DNA of 64,000 bases from Halocafeteria seosinensis (lineage: Eukaryota > Sar > Bigyra > Bicosoecida). This document shows, one piece after another, positions 10,822 to 21,856 of the stretch. The stretch spans positions 1 to 64,000 of the forward strand of contig LVLI01000175.1 of NCBI GenBank assembly GCA_001687465.1, in the 5' to 3' direction. The notes under the pieces are model-generated. The model saw nothing but the letters and a program-made list of their open reading frames with translations. It searched no databases and was not told the origin of the DNA. The position numbers and the translations under genes were made by a program. Position 1 is the stretch's first letter, and every line of letters starts with the position of its first letter.

Positions 10822-11809
10822 ATGCATCGCGATAGACGCTCAAAGGTAGACGGCAAAGGCTTTCGCTTCCTCGATGATACAGAGGCATTCTTTTCACGGA
10901 CGTTCCCATACAGGAAAGAGGTCCCTCAGAAAGAACAACAGAGGTTCCATGATGAAGTCACACGGAACGTACTGACTGGTGCTGCAGTTTCAATGCTAGC
11001 TGAGAACGATGACTCATACCTGGAATCTAGAACTCCTCCAAGCGCTGCATTAAGGAAATTGTACAGCTCCAGAACCTCTATCGGGAGCTCTGGATCGAAA
11101 GGTACTAGTCGGCAGAGTAGACAGAAAATTGGGAGTGTTAGAAGGAGCAATGTGGAGGACAAAGACATAGTCGAGCCCACAATTCGTTTCAGAGTCAATC
11201 GAGAAGGCTTGGCGTTCGCCTTAGCGCCCGAAGATAGACCGACGAGTTTTGACACGGAGTTTTATGATTTCTTTGCCAGAGGCTATGCTCACGATTTATC
11301 GGACTTGTCTACATGCAATAGCTCTCTAGAAGTTTCGAAGCATCTCTTTCCAGAGAGCTTCGCCAATACACGGCACTCTGCCAAGTTGATACCTTCTGTC
11401 GTTGGACTTCAGATGGCAAAAAATAAAAAGAAGCAGAGTAAGATGATTGACAGCAACTATATGTGGTTGCGCCTTACTTGTCCTTGCTTCCCCCTCGACA
11501 GAGAATTGGTACGAAATCTCGGTGGAAGACGAGTTGGAGGAGCTAAACTCAGAAGAGCACAAACGAGCCGTTGCGAAGGACAACGAAGTGCTTGCGCATT
11601 ATCTGAAGAAAGTATGTATCCGCCCTTATAGTTTGCATATAAATTATCTTTTAAGGGACAATCATCCAATCTGAGTTATGCAGGAAGAAGCACTAAAACG
11701 GCGACTTAAACGAGCGGACGTTTCATTCTTGTATAAAAAGTCGTTAAAAGGTAAAGCATACGACTCCCAAGCAAAGATTCCACAATTGCTTCAACGAGCA
11801 CGTAGATAG
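10822..11809 (+). CDS. Hypothetical protein, about 283 aa, disordered with helical C-terminus
   Basis: Exons 10822-11437, 11502-11611 and 11684-11809 join in phase (introns 64 and 72 bp). The first 130 residues are basic and Ser/Arg-rich. A more ordered middle contains RFRVNREGLAFALAPEDRPTSF and a Tyr/Phe-rich stretch. The third part is acidic and helical (VEDELEELNSEEHKRAVAKD). The end is basic (KRRLKRADVSFLYKKSLKGK). No known domain was recognised. An alternative ending is possible: a GTAAAG donor at 11751 and a GTAG acceptor ending at 11804 would skip the TAG and extend the frame to 11909 with a Ser/Thr/Pro-rich tail ending DDPAYNHV. Both ends are open and unstructured, so I could not choose firmly. 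Confidence 0.6.
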
Positions 11810-12248
11810 ACGAGGCCAGCGATCACCCACCGACACAAAACACCCTGCTAAGAGTGTATCCGTGTTGCCACCGAACACTCAGGATGATCCGGCATACAAT
11901 CATGTATAAGAAAGTTGCAAACGATATGGAGTTCTTGTTCGTAACTATACACTTAAGTCAATTAAACCTTCGTGTCATCCCAGAAGAGTTAAAACCAACC
12001 CGACGAACGACAGCAGGAGAAAGTGCGCACTTTGAATGAAGTATGGATGCAAACTCAAACAGGTCGGTCACACTGGATATCGCGTTTTATTCAATCAAAG
12101 GGTATTACGTGGTCATGAAAACGCATGGTGAGCACAGTCGGTACTGGTTAACAAGTTACAAGCTTTCGAGAGGTACTCGATGCTGGATGCCTGATTGTCA
12201 ACAGTTGGGTGGACTACTCACAGCCGGTTGAGACAGCCCCGAGGGAGT
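11810..12248. other. Intergenic region between convergent genes
   Basis: This 439-bp stretch lies between the stop codons of two convergent genes. The first 100 bp may be coding if the alternative terminal exon of the upstream gene is used. The remainder has only short frames and no clear repeat or RNA structure. It must include the 3' untranslated ends of both neighbours. Confidence 0.45.
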
Positions 12249-15200
12249 TTACGAGATGGTATTTTCGCTGGATATGGCAGCCCGGCCTGTTGTGGTAGTC
12301 GAAGTTGCAGCGGTAGATTCGTCTTCCCAAGGGAAACGTCCCGGAAAGAGGCACAGAGATGGCGAACTTCCTGCCGGAGTTTGTGACTTCAGTACAGTAA
12401 CGGCATCATTTAAGCTGGTCGGATTTATCGGGGGTCGAACAGACAACGGGTCAGTGGCGCTAGTGGACCCACTTTGTTCTGTAGCCGGTGGTGCAGGAGC
12501 TGGAACGACTTTCTTCATGTTGATCTTGGTGATACTTTGCTCCTCTTTCGCCTGTCCAGCGACGGCAATCTTCGACGGGGTCTCAGCCGCCACAGTCTTA
12601 GTAGCGTTGGGCCTATCTTTCGGAATGCTAGTGGGCTGGGATGATGTCGGTACGGAGTTTTTAAGGGACTCGGATTGCGAACGTCCCGGTCTCCCGTTAC
12701 CTGATATCGACTGCTCATCTTCGTGTCCGGGATATTCCTTGTCCGTAGAGGTTCGTACTTTCACTGCCCTTTTAGAACGACGAATTTCTTGAGGTGGCTC
12801 CGGCGCTACGATTGCCTCTTTCGACTTTACACCCCTGTCGGCTTCTGCTTTCTTCGGATCGTTCGGGGACTTAGAGTCTCGCTTCTTTTGCTCGCCAAGT
12901 ACTGATTTAGGCTCTTTCTTCGCGTCGTTTGCTGCTTTGGATTCGCCATTCTTCGAGTCGTTGGCTGCTTTGGATTCGCCTTTCTTCGAGTCGTTTGCTG
13001 CTTTGGATTCGCCCTTCTTTGAGTCATTTGCTGATTTGGGTTCTCCCTTCTTTGAGTCATTTGTTGATTTGGCTTCTCCTTTCTTCGAGTCGTTTACGGA
13101 TCTAGAATCCCTTTTGTTCGAGTCGTTTGTTGATTTAGATTCTCCCTTTTTTGAGTCGCTCACTGACTTAGCATCGTCCTTCTTTGAGTCACTTGCTGCT
13201 TTGGGATCCTTTTTCCTCGGTTCATTGGCTGTCTTAGAATCTCCCTTTCTAGTGGTTGACCGAGGTTCCTTTTTTGGCGCGGAATCACTGGCTTCTTTGG
13301 TTTTATCAGGGGCCTTTCTTTTCCTGGTGGCTCGTTGGGACTGTGTTACCCCCTTGTCGTTCACAGATACTTCGCCACTACTCTCTGAAGCTTTTCCACT
13401 AGACACGGATGACACGCTTCTTATTGCCGAGCCTTCGTCGCCTTCCCCCTTCTCGACTTCTGCCGTTATTTTGGACGCTTTTATGGCTGCAGCACGCCGA
13501 TTTCCACCCTGTTGGCTTCTAGTGCTGTTCTGACCTTCACGATCCTTTTCAACTCCACCAACTCTTGCCGCCAGTCGTGATGCCCGGCCGCGGACAGTTG
13601 TCTGAGATTCAGTGCTCTCACCCTCAAGTATCGAACTCTCCGTTTTTGGAGCATCCTCTGCATTATTTGACGCTTGTACTTGTTTGTATATAGTCGAGTC
13701 AAACAAACTGTCTACGAAGGCTTCACCAGCCCGTTTTTGAGACCATAAAACGGCGGACTCACCTGCTGCAATGGGCTCATATTTATGTCGTCGACTACGA
13801 GAGGCTTTAGGTTTTGGTGGGGGCTTTGCGAGCGGAACCTCGTTTCCTTCCTCGGTTACTACTTTCTCAGTAACTTTTTTTGGGGTCTCTTCTTTATCTC
13901 GAGTACGTTTGGCAGCCCGTTTTCTACGGGAGTCCGAAGCCGGTGCTTCCTGTTCATCCGCGGGGACCTCCTCCTTCAGAGTATAGCGTCCCGTGCTCAA
14001 TTGCTGTTGCTGCTTATTGTAGGCGGCCCATTGGGATTTTCGTTTCTCATGAGCATTGGTAGTAACAGAGTAATTGCGACGGGTTGCCAGCTTTGCAGGG
14101 TCTGTGCCTTTTCTCCTTTCAGCACCCTTTCCTTGCTTCTTGTTAGCAGAGGGATCTGCCAGGTTTTCTTTGGCCTGCTTGGCATGCTTTTCTACCAACA
14201 ACCGTTGCTTCCGTTGCTGTGGATTTTCAAGCTCTGCTTTTATAACGGAAATATCCCTGTTGAATTTTCGTGCCCATTCTTTGATAAGGCTGTCAGGAAG
14301 GTCATCGTGCCCTAAGTCATCCGGAATTTGCTCCCTGTGTACTTAAGGGCATTGCAAATATCGTTTACAGGAAGAGCACTGTATGGGTTACATACCTCTC
14401 TTTTTGTGTCAAGGGTTTTAGTCTGTCATTTTTCTTTTGTTTCTTCTCCGATCCCGCAAATTTTTGTCGTATAAACTCCTCGTACTCTGGAGAACCAAAA
14501 GAAAGAGTAAACCAGACGCGCTGGAGAAGCATAAGGGGCAACACAGCATACCTGGATCGCGCACTCGAATGCGATAAACAAGGGGATCGACATTCTCAGG
14601 AAACCGCTTCGAGCCAGAAATGCCAAACTCCAATACGTAACGACCAGGCTTACAAAAGTATGGCACACCAAAATAGTGAATGCCTGTTTTGTTATAGGGT
14701 TTCTTAGATACAAACTCAGACAGTAAAGTAGAATCCAGGAGTTCGCCAGTATCTGAGTCCTCTGGGCGAGTTGGAGATTCCTCATCGAATTCTTCATAGA
14801 TATAACAATAGGCCTTCTCCGACCGCAAGAAGCCGGAGTCTCTAAACGAGGATTTATCCACGGAGTTGGAGGCTACAGACTGTACTGTTGTACTCTCTTG
14901 AACAGAAGTTGCCGCCGAATTGGGAGCTTCAACATCTTCAGTGGTCGTTGTTGTTGTGGGCGCAACCGTCGGTTGCGCGACACTTCCCGTGCTTCCAGCT
15001 GTTGCCTCCGCTTCAGAAGAGGTGGTAGCTGCAGACGTGGTTTCTGCGATCTCAGTTGTGCTAGCCGTAGTACTCTTCATGTCATCACCTACGTTAGAAA
15101 CATCTACATTCTTTGCTGCGTCTAAGCTAGCTTCACAGCTTGTTAACGAAGAAGTTACCGTAGATGCCCCAACAACTGTGGAAGCACAGTCCGTTAGGGA

Positions 15201-15740
15201 CCCTGATGATTCCGTACTGGCAGTGACCGGAGCCATTGGGTCATCACCTGCCTTCGTTGTTGTGGTTGACGCTGCTACTGTATCACTGCCCTCAGCGATG
15301 GGTTCTGAAGTACTTGCCCGTGATGTTGCCGGCTTTGACCCATTCTTACCACCCTTAGTCGAAGTGGTGGTGGTCTTTGACGAAGCCGTGGGTGTCGATG
15401 ATGATGACAATGCGCCGTCCCTAGTCTCAACGGTTAATTTGTACCATTTTATGCCATCAAACTTGAAAGCCATACCTGAGATTTGCCTGGCAGCCTTTAT
15501 CCATACTTCTTTCGAAGTGTCAGGAGGCCCCACGACCTGGGTTTTCTTCGAATCTTCTTTGTGAGGCAGCTGAATCGCTAATCGAGCTTCCGTGCCGTCA
15601 AGCAACTTGAATGGTTTACCCTTTGACGCTTCTTGCGACGTTGTACATTCTACAGGAGGCTTGGATTCCTCCTCTTCCTCCGTCGCTTTGGGCGATTTCG
15701 CAGGAGATTTCGACTTCGTTTTCTGTTTCTTGGGAGGCAT
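12249..15740 (-). CDS. Lysine-rich repeat protein, 1121 aa, probably nuclear
   Basis: Exons 15740-14552, 14486-14396 and 14334-12249 join in phase (introns 65 and 61 bp). The N-terminus is highly basic (MPPKKQKTKSKSPAKSPK), resembling a nuclear localisation signal. A small ordered segment follows (ISGMAFKFDGIKWYKLTVET, about residues 85-110), then some 180 residues of Ser/Thr/Ala low complexity. A second ordered block at about 320-400 contains YFGVPYFCKPGRYVLEFGISGS and looks beta-rich. It runs into a charged helical region spanning exons 2 and 3 (EYEEFIRQKFAG, then LPDSLIKEWARKFNRD). The rest is disordered and Lys/Ser/Glu-rich, with an 11-residue tandem repeat and scattered KRAAKRT/RKRKAP-type basic clusters. 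A chromatin role is a guess from composition only. No family was recognised. Confidence 0.7.
12915..13225 (-). repeat. 33-bp coding tandem repeat, about nine copies
   Basis: In the minus-strand frame the unit translates to DSKKGESKAAN with variants such as DSKKGEPKSAN, DSKKDDAKSVS and DSNKRDSRSVN. Unit length stays at exactly 33 bp across about nine copies, so the reading frame is kept. Copies at the low-coordinate end (12930-13040) are nearly identical, and those at the high end are more diverged. This is the pattern of recent expansion from one side. Confidence 0.85.
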
Positions 15741-16228
15741 ATTTGCTCAATACTTACCCACTCACACCGTCAACATAGAATAAAAACGAACAAGAGGACC
15801 GACTGGCCCATATACAAACAAGACTGTAGTGGGAGCAAGATGAATGAACAAGGATACGGTCGCTCGAAAAGTGCAAGGAAACATTGTCCTCTTCGGAGGG
15901 AAGAATGCTTCAAGAATCGACCAATACCCGTAGAGGGTAAGGAGACGGCGCTGCTTCGGTATGGTGCGAGCATACGTAATTTTGTACATGTTTGTTTTAC
16001 TTCTTAATCCTTGTGTTAGGCAAGGTCAAACTACCCACATCTGGTGTGGACTTTGCACTTTTTCCTCACAGTACGAGCGGACTGCAGAAACATTCCATGG
16101 TAGTTGAACGGCAAGCAACAAACGATGGAGCGTACAGTACAATTATGGTGCACGTTTAGCGCTATCTGTGCAATTAAAGTGCAAAAAAAAATGGTTAACT
16201 TGCTTCCGCGTATATCCCCGTGGTTGCG
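15741..16228. other. Intergenic region, 488 bp
   Basis: This lies between the start of the lysine-rich protein gene and the stop of NUP58, both on the minus strand. It must hold the promoter of the former and the 3' untranslated region of the latter. No supported gene or structured RNA is seen. Confidence 0.45.
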
Positions 16229-17618
16229 CTATTGTTGCAATGCTTTGGGGAGCTCTTGCAGGCGATATTTTTCTTCCTCACGAAGCTTTTCATCGGCTTC
16301 TTTAAACGGGTCATAGGTCGAGTCGCCCATATGTCTATATAATTCCAGCAATGATCTCTTCATCCTCTCTACGCTATCATGAGCAACAGAAACAGTATCC
16401 CCCGCGAGTTGCAGAACAGCAGCATGCTGCGTCCGTATGGTCTGCTTGATAACCTCGTACGGATCCTTCTGACGCGGACGGCGCCTGTTACCGAACTCTC
16501 TTTGCTCCAGTGACTGCAACGGACGATGTCGGCTTTCCGAATTAGCTACCGCTAACTGTAAACTGTTATTATTCGATCCCCGTTGTGACCGGGATCCGGA
16601 AAGCGAGCTCGTGTAGGAATTATACGGGACGGACGAATTTAGGAGCGACTTCGACCAAATATCAGATGCAAAATTGCCTACGTTAGACAGCCCAGATGAA
16701 TCGTAGCCCCCGTAAACTTGCTCGCTTTCCTCCAGTTCGGAAAGGAAGACATGCTCGAGATCTTCGAGCTGTTGTTCTAAAGCATGAAGCCATTCTTCTG
16801 AGCGGCGTACATATTCTGTGAAATAATTCGAGGGCAAGTCTAAAGGTTGAGGAGTACCCTGTGCTGCACAGTCCAATTTGTAGCGTGTCTGGAAGAATAA
16901 TGGCGGTTATCACAGCAAGTTAAAATGGAAAAATACAAGCTGACGCGTCAACTTACTCTCTCGACACACCGATAGTCTGACTTTACTCTTTGCTTAAGGT
17001 CTTCCAGCTTATGTTCGAAATTGTGCACTTCATTCTCTAGTTTTAGGTTCATATATCTCAATGATTTGTTCAATTGCCCACAGTCACCAATAAGGGTGGA
17101 CATATCCCGGGGTTCTGTGTTACCTTGCACGACTTCTGCAGCTTGTGACCGCTCCGTGACCTTGCTGCTCATCTTAGCCTCCTCTTGAATTGCCTTGCTG
17201 CACGTCAGTCAATAGAGTATTATAGATGCAAATAAAGTCATACGAGGTATGACAGTTTAGACATACTGCAAGGCCAAAACCTTGTCTTTGACGTCCTGCG
17301 GTAAGTCCTTGACTTTGGTTTCCTTGGTAATCCTGCGGTCGAAAACAAGCCAATTCCATATTGTAGCGGGCCCAAGTAGCAACAATAAGCAGCTTCTAGT
17401 GGGTCTAATTTTCTCTGAACTGTGCCCTCGCTCACAGACTCTCTACAATTCCACTAGGACGAACTGCGAAAACAAGACTGGACTTACTGCTGTTGTTGTT
17501 GTGGCTGCAGTGATTGCATCTGAGTTCCCGACTGCAGTATGCCTTGAGGCTGTCCAGTACTAAGGGCATTCTGATTGTTCGTTGCAGCGAAAAGACTGCC
17601 TTGTCCAAATAGACTCAT
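16229..17618 (-). CDS. NUP58: Nucleoporin NUP58/NUP45
   Basis: NUP58 is a central-channel nucleoporin. It pairs with NUP54 and NUP62 through coiled coils, and its FG repeats bind transport receptors. Exons 17618-17488, 17332-17267, 17197-16957 and 16888-16229 give 365 aa; introns are 155, 69 and 68 bp. The N-terminus starts MSLFGQGSLF and is Gln-rich, a short remnant of the FG region. The coiled-coil part matches the family: VKDLPQDVKDKVLALHKAIQ, EEAKMSSKV (human QEEISRMSSKA), then LPSNYFTEYVRRSEEW with LEQQLEDLEHVF (human APADYFRILVQQFE, YRQQIEELENHL), and IRTQHAAVLQLAGDTVSVAH. The protein is shorter than the human one (about 600 aa), mainly from loss of FG repeats. Exon 2 was chosen because it restores the LPxxV block. 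Confidence 0.82.
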
Positions 17619-17847
17619 TGTATCGGAGGACCAGCTCAACAAAGGCCAGACTGCTGTCTTTCTTGTTTATCTATCTATACATCCTGATACGTAGATAATC
17701 AACACATTTACCAACCAATCCGATGGTATAACCTTTCACTAAATAACTACAACCACAAGGAGTCTCCAGAATTTCACAGACAAGTCTGAGACAACCCTCA
17801 AAACTGTGGCGTATTCCACCAGCAGCTGATTACATTGTTGTTGTTAG

Positions 17848-19283
17848 ATGCACAAAACAAAGAGTAAACAGGGTGTCGCTTTAGTTGTACACTCTGCGGC
17901 TCAGTTGTACAAGGAGTCCCTGGTATCGGCAAGTCCCAAATGTTATTTGGCGAGCCAATGGCGACTTCTTGTCGAAAGAGAGAGAGAGGACAACGTTGAA
18001 CCTGCTTTCACGGAAGAATACCCTATTTTGTATCGACACGTCCGATGGAAGAGTGTACTTAGCATCCACGAGTGATGTAGAGACAAGAGACCGGGTACTT
18101 CTTGGCGAGCCTGCACGATGGAGGCGTAGTTGTTACACCGGGCCATATTGGACGAAGAGCCTTGTGTGAAACGATGTGTGACCGAACGAACCGAATTACT
18201 GTTGAACCCAAAGAATCCAGTAGAGAGGAAATTATACCATGAGCATCTAAATGGTATCGTTATGACCATCCATTGTGTGTAATAATTTTCTTGTAGATCA
18301 CAATGGGTTGGGAGAAATGCGCTGAACCACTTCTTTGCCACCATCTTGTCTTGGCGAGATCTACCAGCAAGATTTATCACACTCCTACCGTAGTCTGTCA
18401 GCCTGTCTCTACGGGTCCGTGCGTTTGTTTTGCACGCTACCTGGACAGGGTGAATTCAGATTATACAACGGTCACTAGAATTCCATCATGGCTTCTGAGG
18501 ACTTGGTGACCAGTCTGACTTCTAGCTCAAAGAGGATGGATGAAGTGTTGCAGTGCGTGAGGCCCACGATGGTGGAGACAAACAATTGTTATTGTTGCTC
18601 ATGATGGTATATTGGTATTCTGATGAACGATATTGAGATGACGATAGCACCTTGGATGAACTTGAAGCGGAAACCAAGGGCTACTTGTTCTACAACTTTG
18701 GGATCACAAAGGAACAGTTTTCTGTCTGGGATGCTACAAGCTTGTGTTATTGCTTCGCGAGTGGCTCAAATAGTAAATGATATCAGGAAGCATAGACTCA
18801 AAGGACGAATGAAGCGACAGTATTTTTCGTCATTCCAGCAGGTAGGGATAACAAAAGCAATTTGTTGCTTTTGCAGGCACAACTAGAAATGAACTAGCCA
18901 AAGAATTTGGTCATCTCCCCGATGCGGTCAGCCTAGCACCGAAAGTAATGGTGCAACCGGAGGTTTTGCAATACTCTTCAGTCGTTTCGAGGTTCCAATA
19001 TAGGGTTGGTCTACAATCAGTCAAGGAAGATGGTGTTCCTATGTCGAGTTGGGACAGTACCAGAGACTAAGGACGCTCACTATTGTAATAAATGGTTCAA
19101 ATAGCCACCAACGGAACCTATTTTCCCCATGCGTTCCGATGTGAACGACAGTCAACCGCAACGAATGTGCTCTTCATACTCCCTACTATGCAGTTAGACC
19201 CCCTCCAACACACACACACACAAATATGATACAGTAGGTCCTCAAGCCTTTTACAGCCGCTTGGCCTCTTCAACCAATGGGTA
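17848..19283 (+). pseudogene. Decayed P-loop NTPase-like sequence in an intergenic gap
   Basis: No intact gene is present in this 1.4 kb. The plus strand reads a clean Walker A motif, GVPGIGKS, at 17913-17936. A shifted frame then continues with VIWRANGDFLSKERE and NTLFCIDTSDGRVYLASTSD. Further coding-like pieces follow at 18640-18780 (LDELEAETKGYLFYNFGIT) and 18880-19010 (TRNELAKEFGHLPDAV), all interrupted by stops and frame changes. The Walker A context and the D-x-DGxVY-type strand recall ATPases of Crinkler or retrotransposon-hotspot type, but this assignment is tentative. The sequence is broken in several places and no functional product is expected. Confidence 0.4.
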
Positions 19284-20190
19284 TTAGGAAGCGTCAATCA
19301 TCCCCCTGGAATTCAAGCGCCTGAGGGTGTATTCCCGCACTGCACTTTGCATAAGATCATAAATCTGTTTACATCCTTCTACCGCGAGCTCCATGACCGT
19401 ATCGCAAATATGAACAGGGATTCTATAATTCAGTTGAAGCATAGAAATTTTCCCGGTAGTAGGAAGGTACGCTACAGGTATCTCCGGTCCATCCCCGCTG
19501 CTCTCTATGTAGTTCAAGTCTAAGATAGCCGTCTTCTCCAAGTACCCGGCAGAACATCCAACGACAAACTCTGACATAGCTATGCCAGCATCCAAGAGAG
19601 CTAGCGTCACAGCATTAATGGCAGTAGGTAACGCGCTTCCGTCAGCTTGAAGTATCTGGACCTGGATGTTAATCTCGGATTTAGGATATCGCCCCAGTTG
19701 AACAACTGATTCGAACACTTTTTGTATAGCCAATGCAGATTCGGCTAGCTTTCTATCTCCAGGAGTGCGTTGCTTGCGTTCCGTCGTTGCAAAGGGCGCA
19801 ATGCTGCGTGTTCCGGTACGAGTAATCAGTATATGCCAACCGAACACCCTTGGAGGGACTCCCACTTTGAGGTTACTACTCACCTATAGTCACAGCTTAC
19901 TATCGCTTTATCATATTGCGCTTTGGACCGATGTGCTACCTGTGGTACCAAGACAATGTACACGTGCCGTACATCCATGCAAAATGGAGCCTGAATATGA
20001 AGAGCCTATGTCGTACTTCTCGCGGACCTAGTACCACCGCCACCACTTTGGTGTTGCCTTGTTCCATATATCCCGATCCATCTACATTAGGGAGCATTCC
20101 CAATTTACAACTAATCCGACGAGCTTCCTCTGGGCGCCTACCGTCGACCCTAAGACCGGCCAATGAGATATACTCGATCCTCGACTGCAT
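19284..20190 (-). CDS. EXOSC4: RRP41/EXOSC4, exosome core subunit (RNase PH fold)
   Basis: RRP41 is one of the six RNase PH-like ring subunits of the RNA exosome, which degrades and trims RNA in nucleus and cytoplasm. In most eukaryotes the ring is catalytically inert and feeds RNA to RRP44. Exons 20190-20017, 19939-19884 and 19803-19284 (introns 77 and 80 bp) give 249 aa, typical length. Hallmarks: SRIEYISLAGLRVDGRRPEE, GYMEQGNTKVVAVVLGPRE, the small exon VAHRSKAQYDKAIVSCDY, then FATTERKQRTPGDRK, IQVQILQADGSALPTAINAVTLALLDAGIAM and a conserved C-terminal half. The start is the Met just before SRIEY. The 56-nt middle exon is required to bridge the two conserved parts. Confidence 0.93.
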
Positions 20191-20409
20191 CCATCCAGCA
20201 ACCATAGGTTGAACCCCTGCATCCAGCTTATGATCCAATACACTTACCATTGTATTGACTTTTCTCCGGTGAGTTGTTATGTTAGTGTTATACAAGTCAA
20301 TCAATCAAAAGTACATTTCTGCCAGTTATTTCTTTGGAGGCACTCTGTGTCTGTGCCTGTGTATGTAAACTCTGACACCCGTACAGCACCCGGTGCTGTT
20401 TCGTGTATA
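20191..20409. promoter_or_regulatory. Divergent promoter region between RRP41 and WDR89
   Basis: Only 219 bp separate the two start codons, so the two genes share a short bidirectional promoter region. Contains a tcaatcaatcaaaag run near 20300. No TATA element is placed convincingly for either gene. Confidence 0.4.
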
Positions 20410-21856
20410 ATGGCCGATGCCATGAGCAATACTGGTTCTACGACGGCTGCACAACAGACGTCTCGTCATTCTTCCTCCAGGGAATCGGGACAGAATGAGC
20501 TGTATATCGCGGACAAGGGCGTGAAATGTGCCTTTCCAAGTGGCACCTGTGAAGCAGATCAGGAATATGTATTACAATGGTATGCAAGACTGAAATGAGT
20601 AAATGCATGCCTTTATAACAAAGACGAGCAAATTTGTCGATGTTGCTGAAATGAATCCATGCAGTGTATGTAGTGATGAAGGGAATCGAATTGCCGTGGC
20701 GTTATCCACGAAATCTGTCAAGGTGTACGATGCTACCACTTTGGAAATTAATAGCCATGTAAGCTCCTTCGCGTCTTGGAAGCGACCAAGGGGAGTGGTT
20801 GTACTATGTGTGTTGCGATTGCAGCTGAAGGGGCACAAATCCACTATTAACGATATGGTTTTCCTCCCAAACAATGAAGACGTCCTCTTCACAGCTAGCT
20901 CAGATGGCTCCGTACGGGTATGGAACGTGGGGAAGGCGGAGTGTAATACTATCATTCAGATACCACGAAAATATTCGTTGACGAACGAAGAAGCAGATGA
21001 ACTGGATTCGTTGCCTCTCAAGAAGAAAGAACAGCGTATGGCAGCCCAGACGGCAGAAGCAACATGTCTCTCAGTGAACAAGGGAGGAGAGCTTCTTGCT
21101 GTGGGAGCCGGTAGTAGCATTTTGTTTTACGACATTCGCTTAATTGGTGAAGAGGTTATGTTGCCATTGGGGGCATATATTGAGTCTCATCAAACTCGCG
21201 TATCGCAACTTCGATTCCATCCTACGCTGCCGCAGTATTTAGTGTCTGGATCGGAGGACAATCTTATTAATGTTTTTGATGTTTCTCAACCAAGTGAAGA
21301 AGATGCATTAAACGGCGTCATTAATACTGGATCAGCAGTGCGTCGTTTTGGGTTTTTTGGTCCCCACGATGCTTTTATCTGGGTACAAACAAATTGCAAT
21401 TCGCTCAGTTTGTGGAATGTAGGATCGACACTTTGCATCGCTAATTACCGGTGGCTTCCACTGTCTTTGAGGGATAAAGGGTATAATGTTGATCATTTGG
21501 TGACATGCAGTTACATGGAGAATTCTCAGGCGCTAATACTAATTTGTGGGACGGACGAAGGAGAGATATACACGTTCAAAGTATTGCCCGCGGATATTGA
21601 ATTTCTGGGCCTTATGAGGAAGTCTCTCCATACCTCTGGCATTCGCTGCGGCTGTTGGGCGAAGCCAAATGGTTTCACCGAGGTGAACGGTTTTGAGATT
21701 CCGAATGGACCTCTATATACAGGCGCAGAGGATGGAACTTTGGTTCGTTGGGTACCAGGAGACGGCATCCACCCTTCTTCCCCCATGCTCAGAAAGGGTA
21801 AAGTACTAAACGGTGCCTTGCGAAGCAAAGAGAAACCTGAAACTAGGCCTTATTGA
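20410..21856 (+). CDS. WDR89: WDR89-like WD40-repeat protein
   Basis: This is a WD40 beta-propeller protein most like WDR89. The family has no firmly established function; it is usually treated as a scaffold. Exons 20410-20579, 20665-20758 and 20825-21856 give 431 aa. The second intron (20759-20824) has no stop and a length divisible by three, so the frame reads straight through it. The GT-AG borders and the propeller register (KVYDATTLEINSH joining LKGHKSTINDMVF) show it is an intron. WD repeats are visible as FTASSDGSVRVWNV, RFHPTLPQYLVSGSEDNLINVFDV (followed by the EEDAL seen in human WDR89), NSLSLWNVG and LYTGAEDGTLVRWVPG. The first 40 residues are Ser/Thr/Gln-rich. Exon 1 was chosen because it restores a C-V-C-S-DEGNRIAV strand in phase. 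Confidence 0.82.

Noticed and set aside
12915-13225. Regular repeats considered as a CRISPR array
   Set aside because: Units are contiguous without unique spacers, vary in sequence and encode a protein in frame. This is a coding minisatellite in a eukaryote.
12937-13533. 198-codon plus-strand frame rich in DSPFFES repeats
   Set aside because: It is the antisense shadow of the lysine-rich repeat protein. The minus-strand frame is longer, spliced in phase and has a sensible composition.
14920-15564. 214-codon plus-strand frame rich in Val, Ser and Ala
   Set aside because: Antisense shadow of the Ser/Thr-rich region of the 1121-aa protein; low complexity on both strands, but only the minus strand links to conserved-looking blocks.
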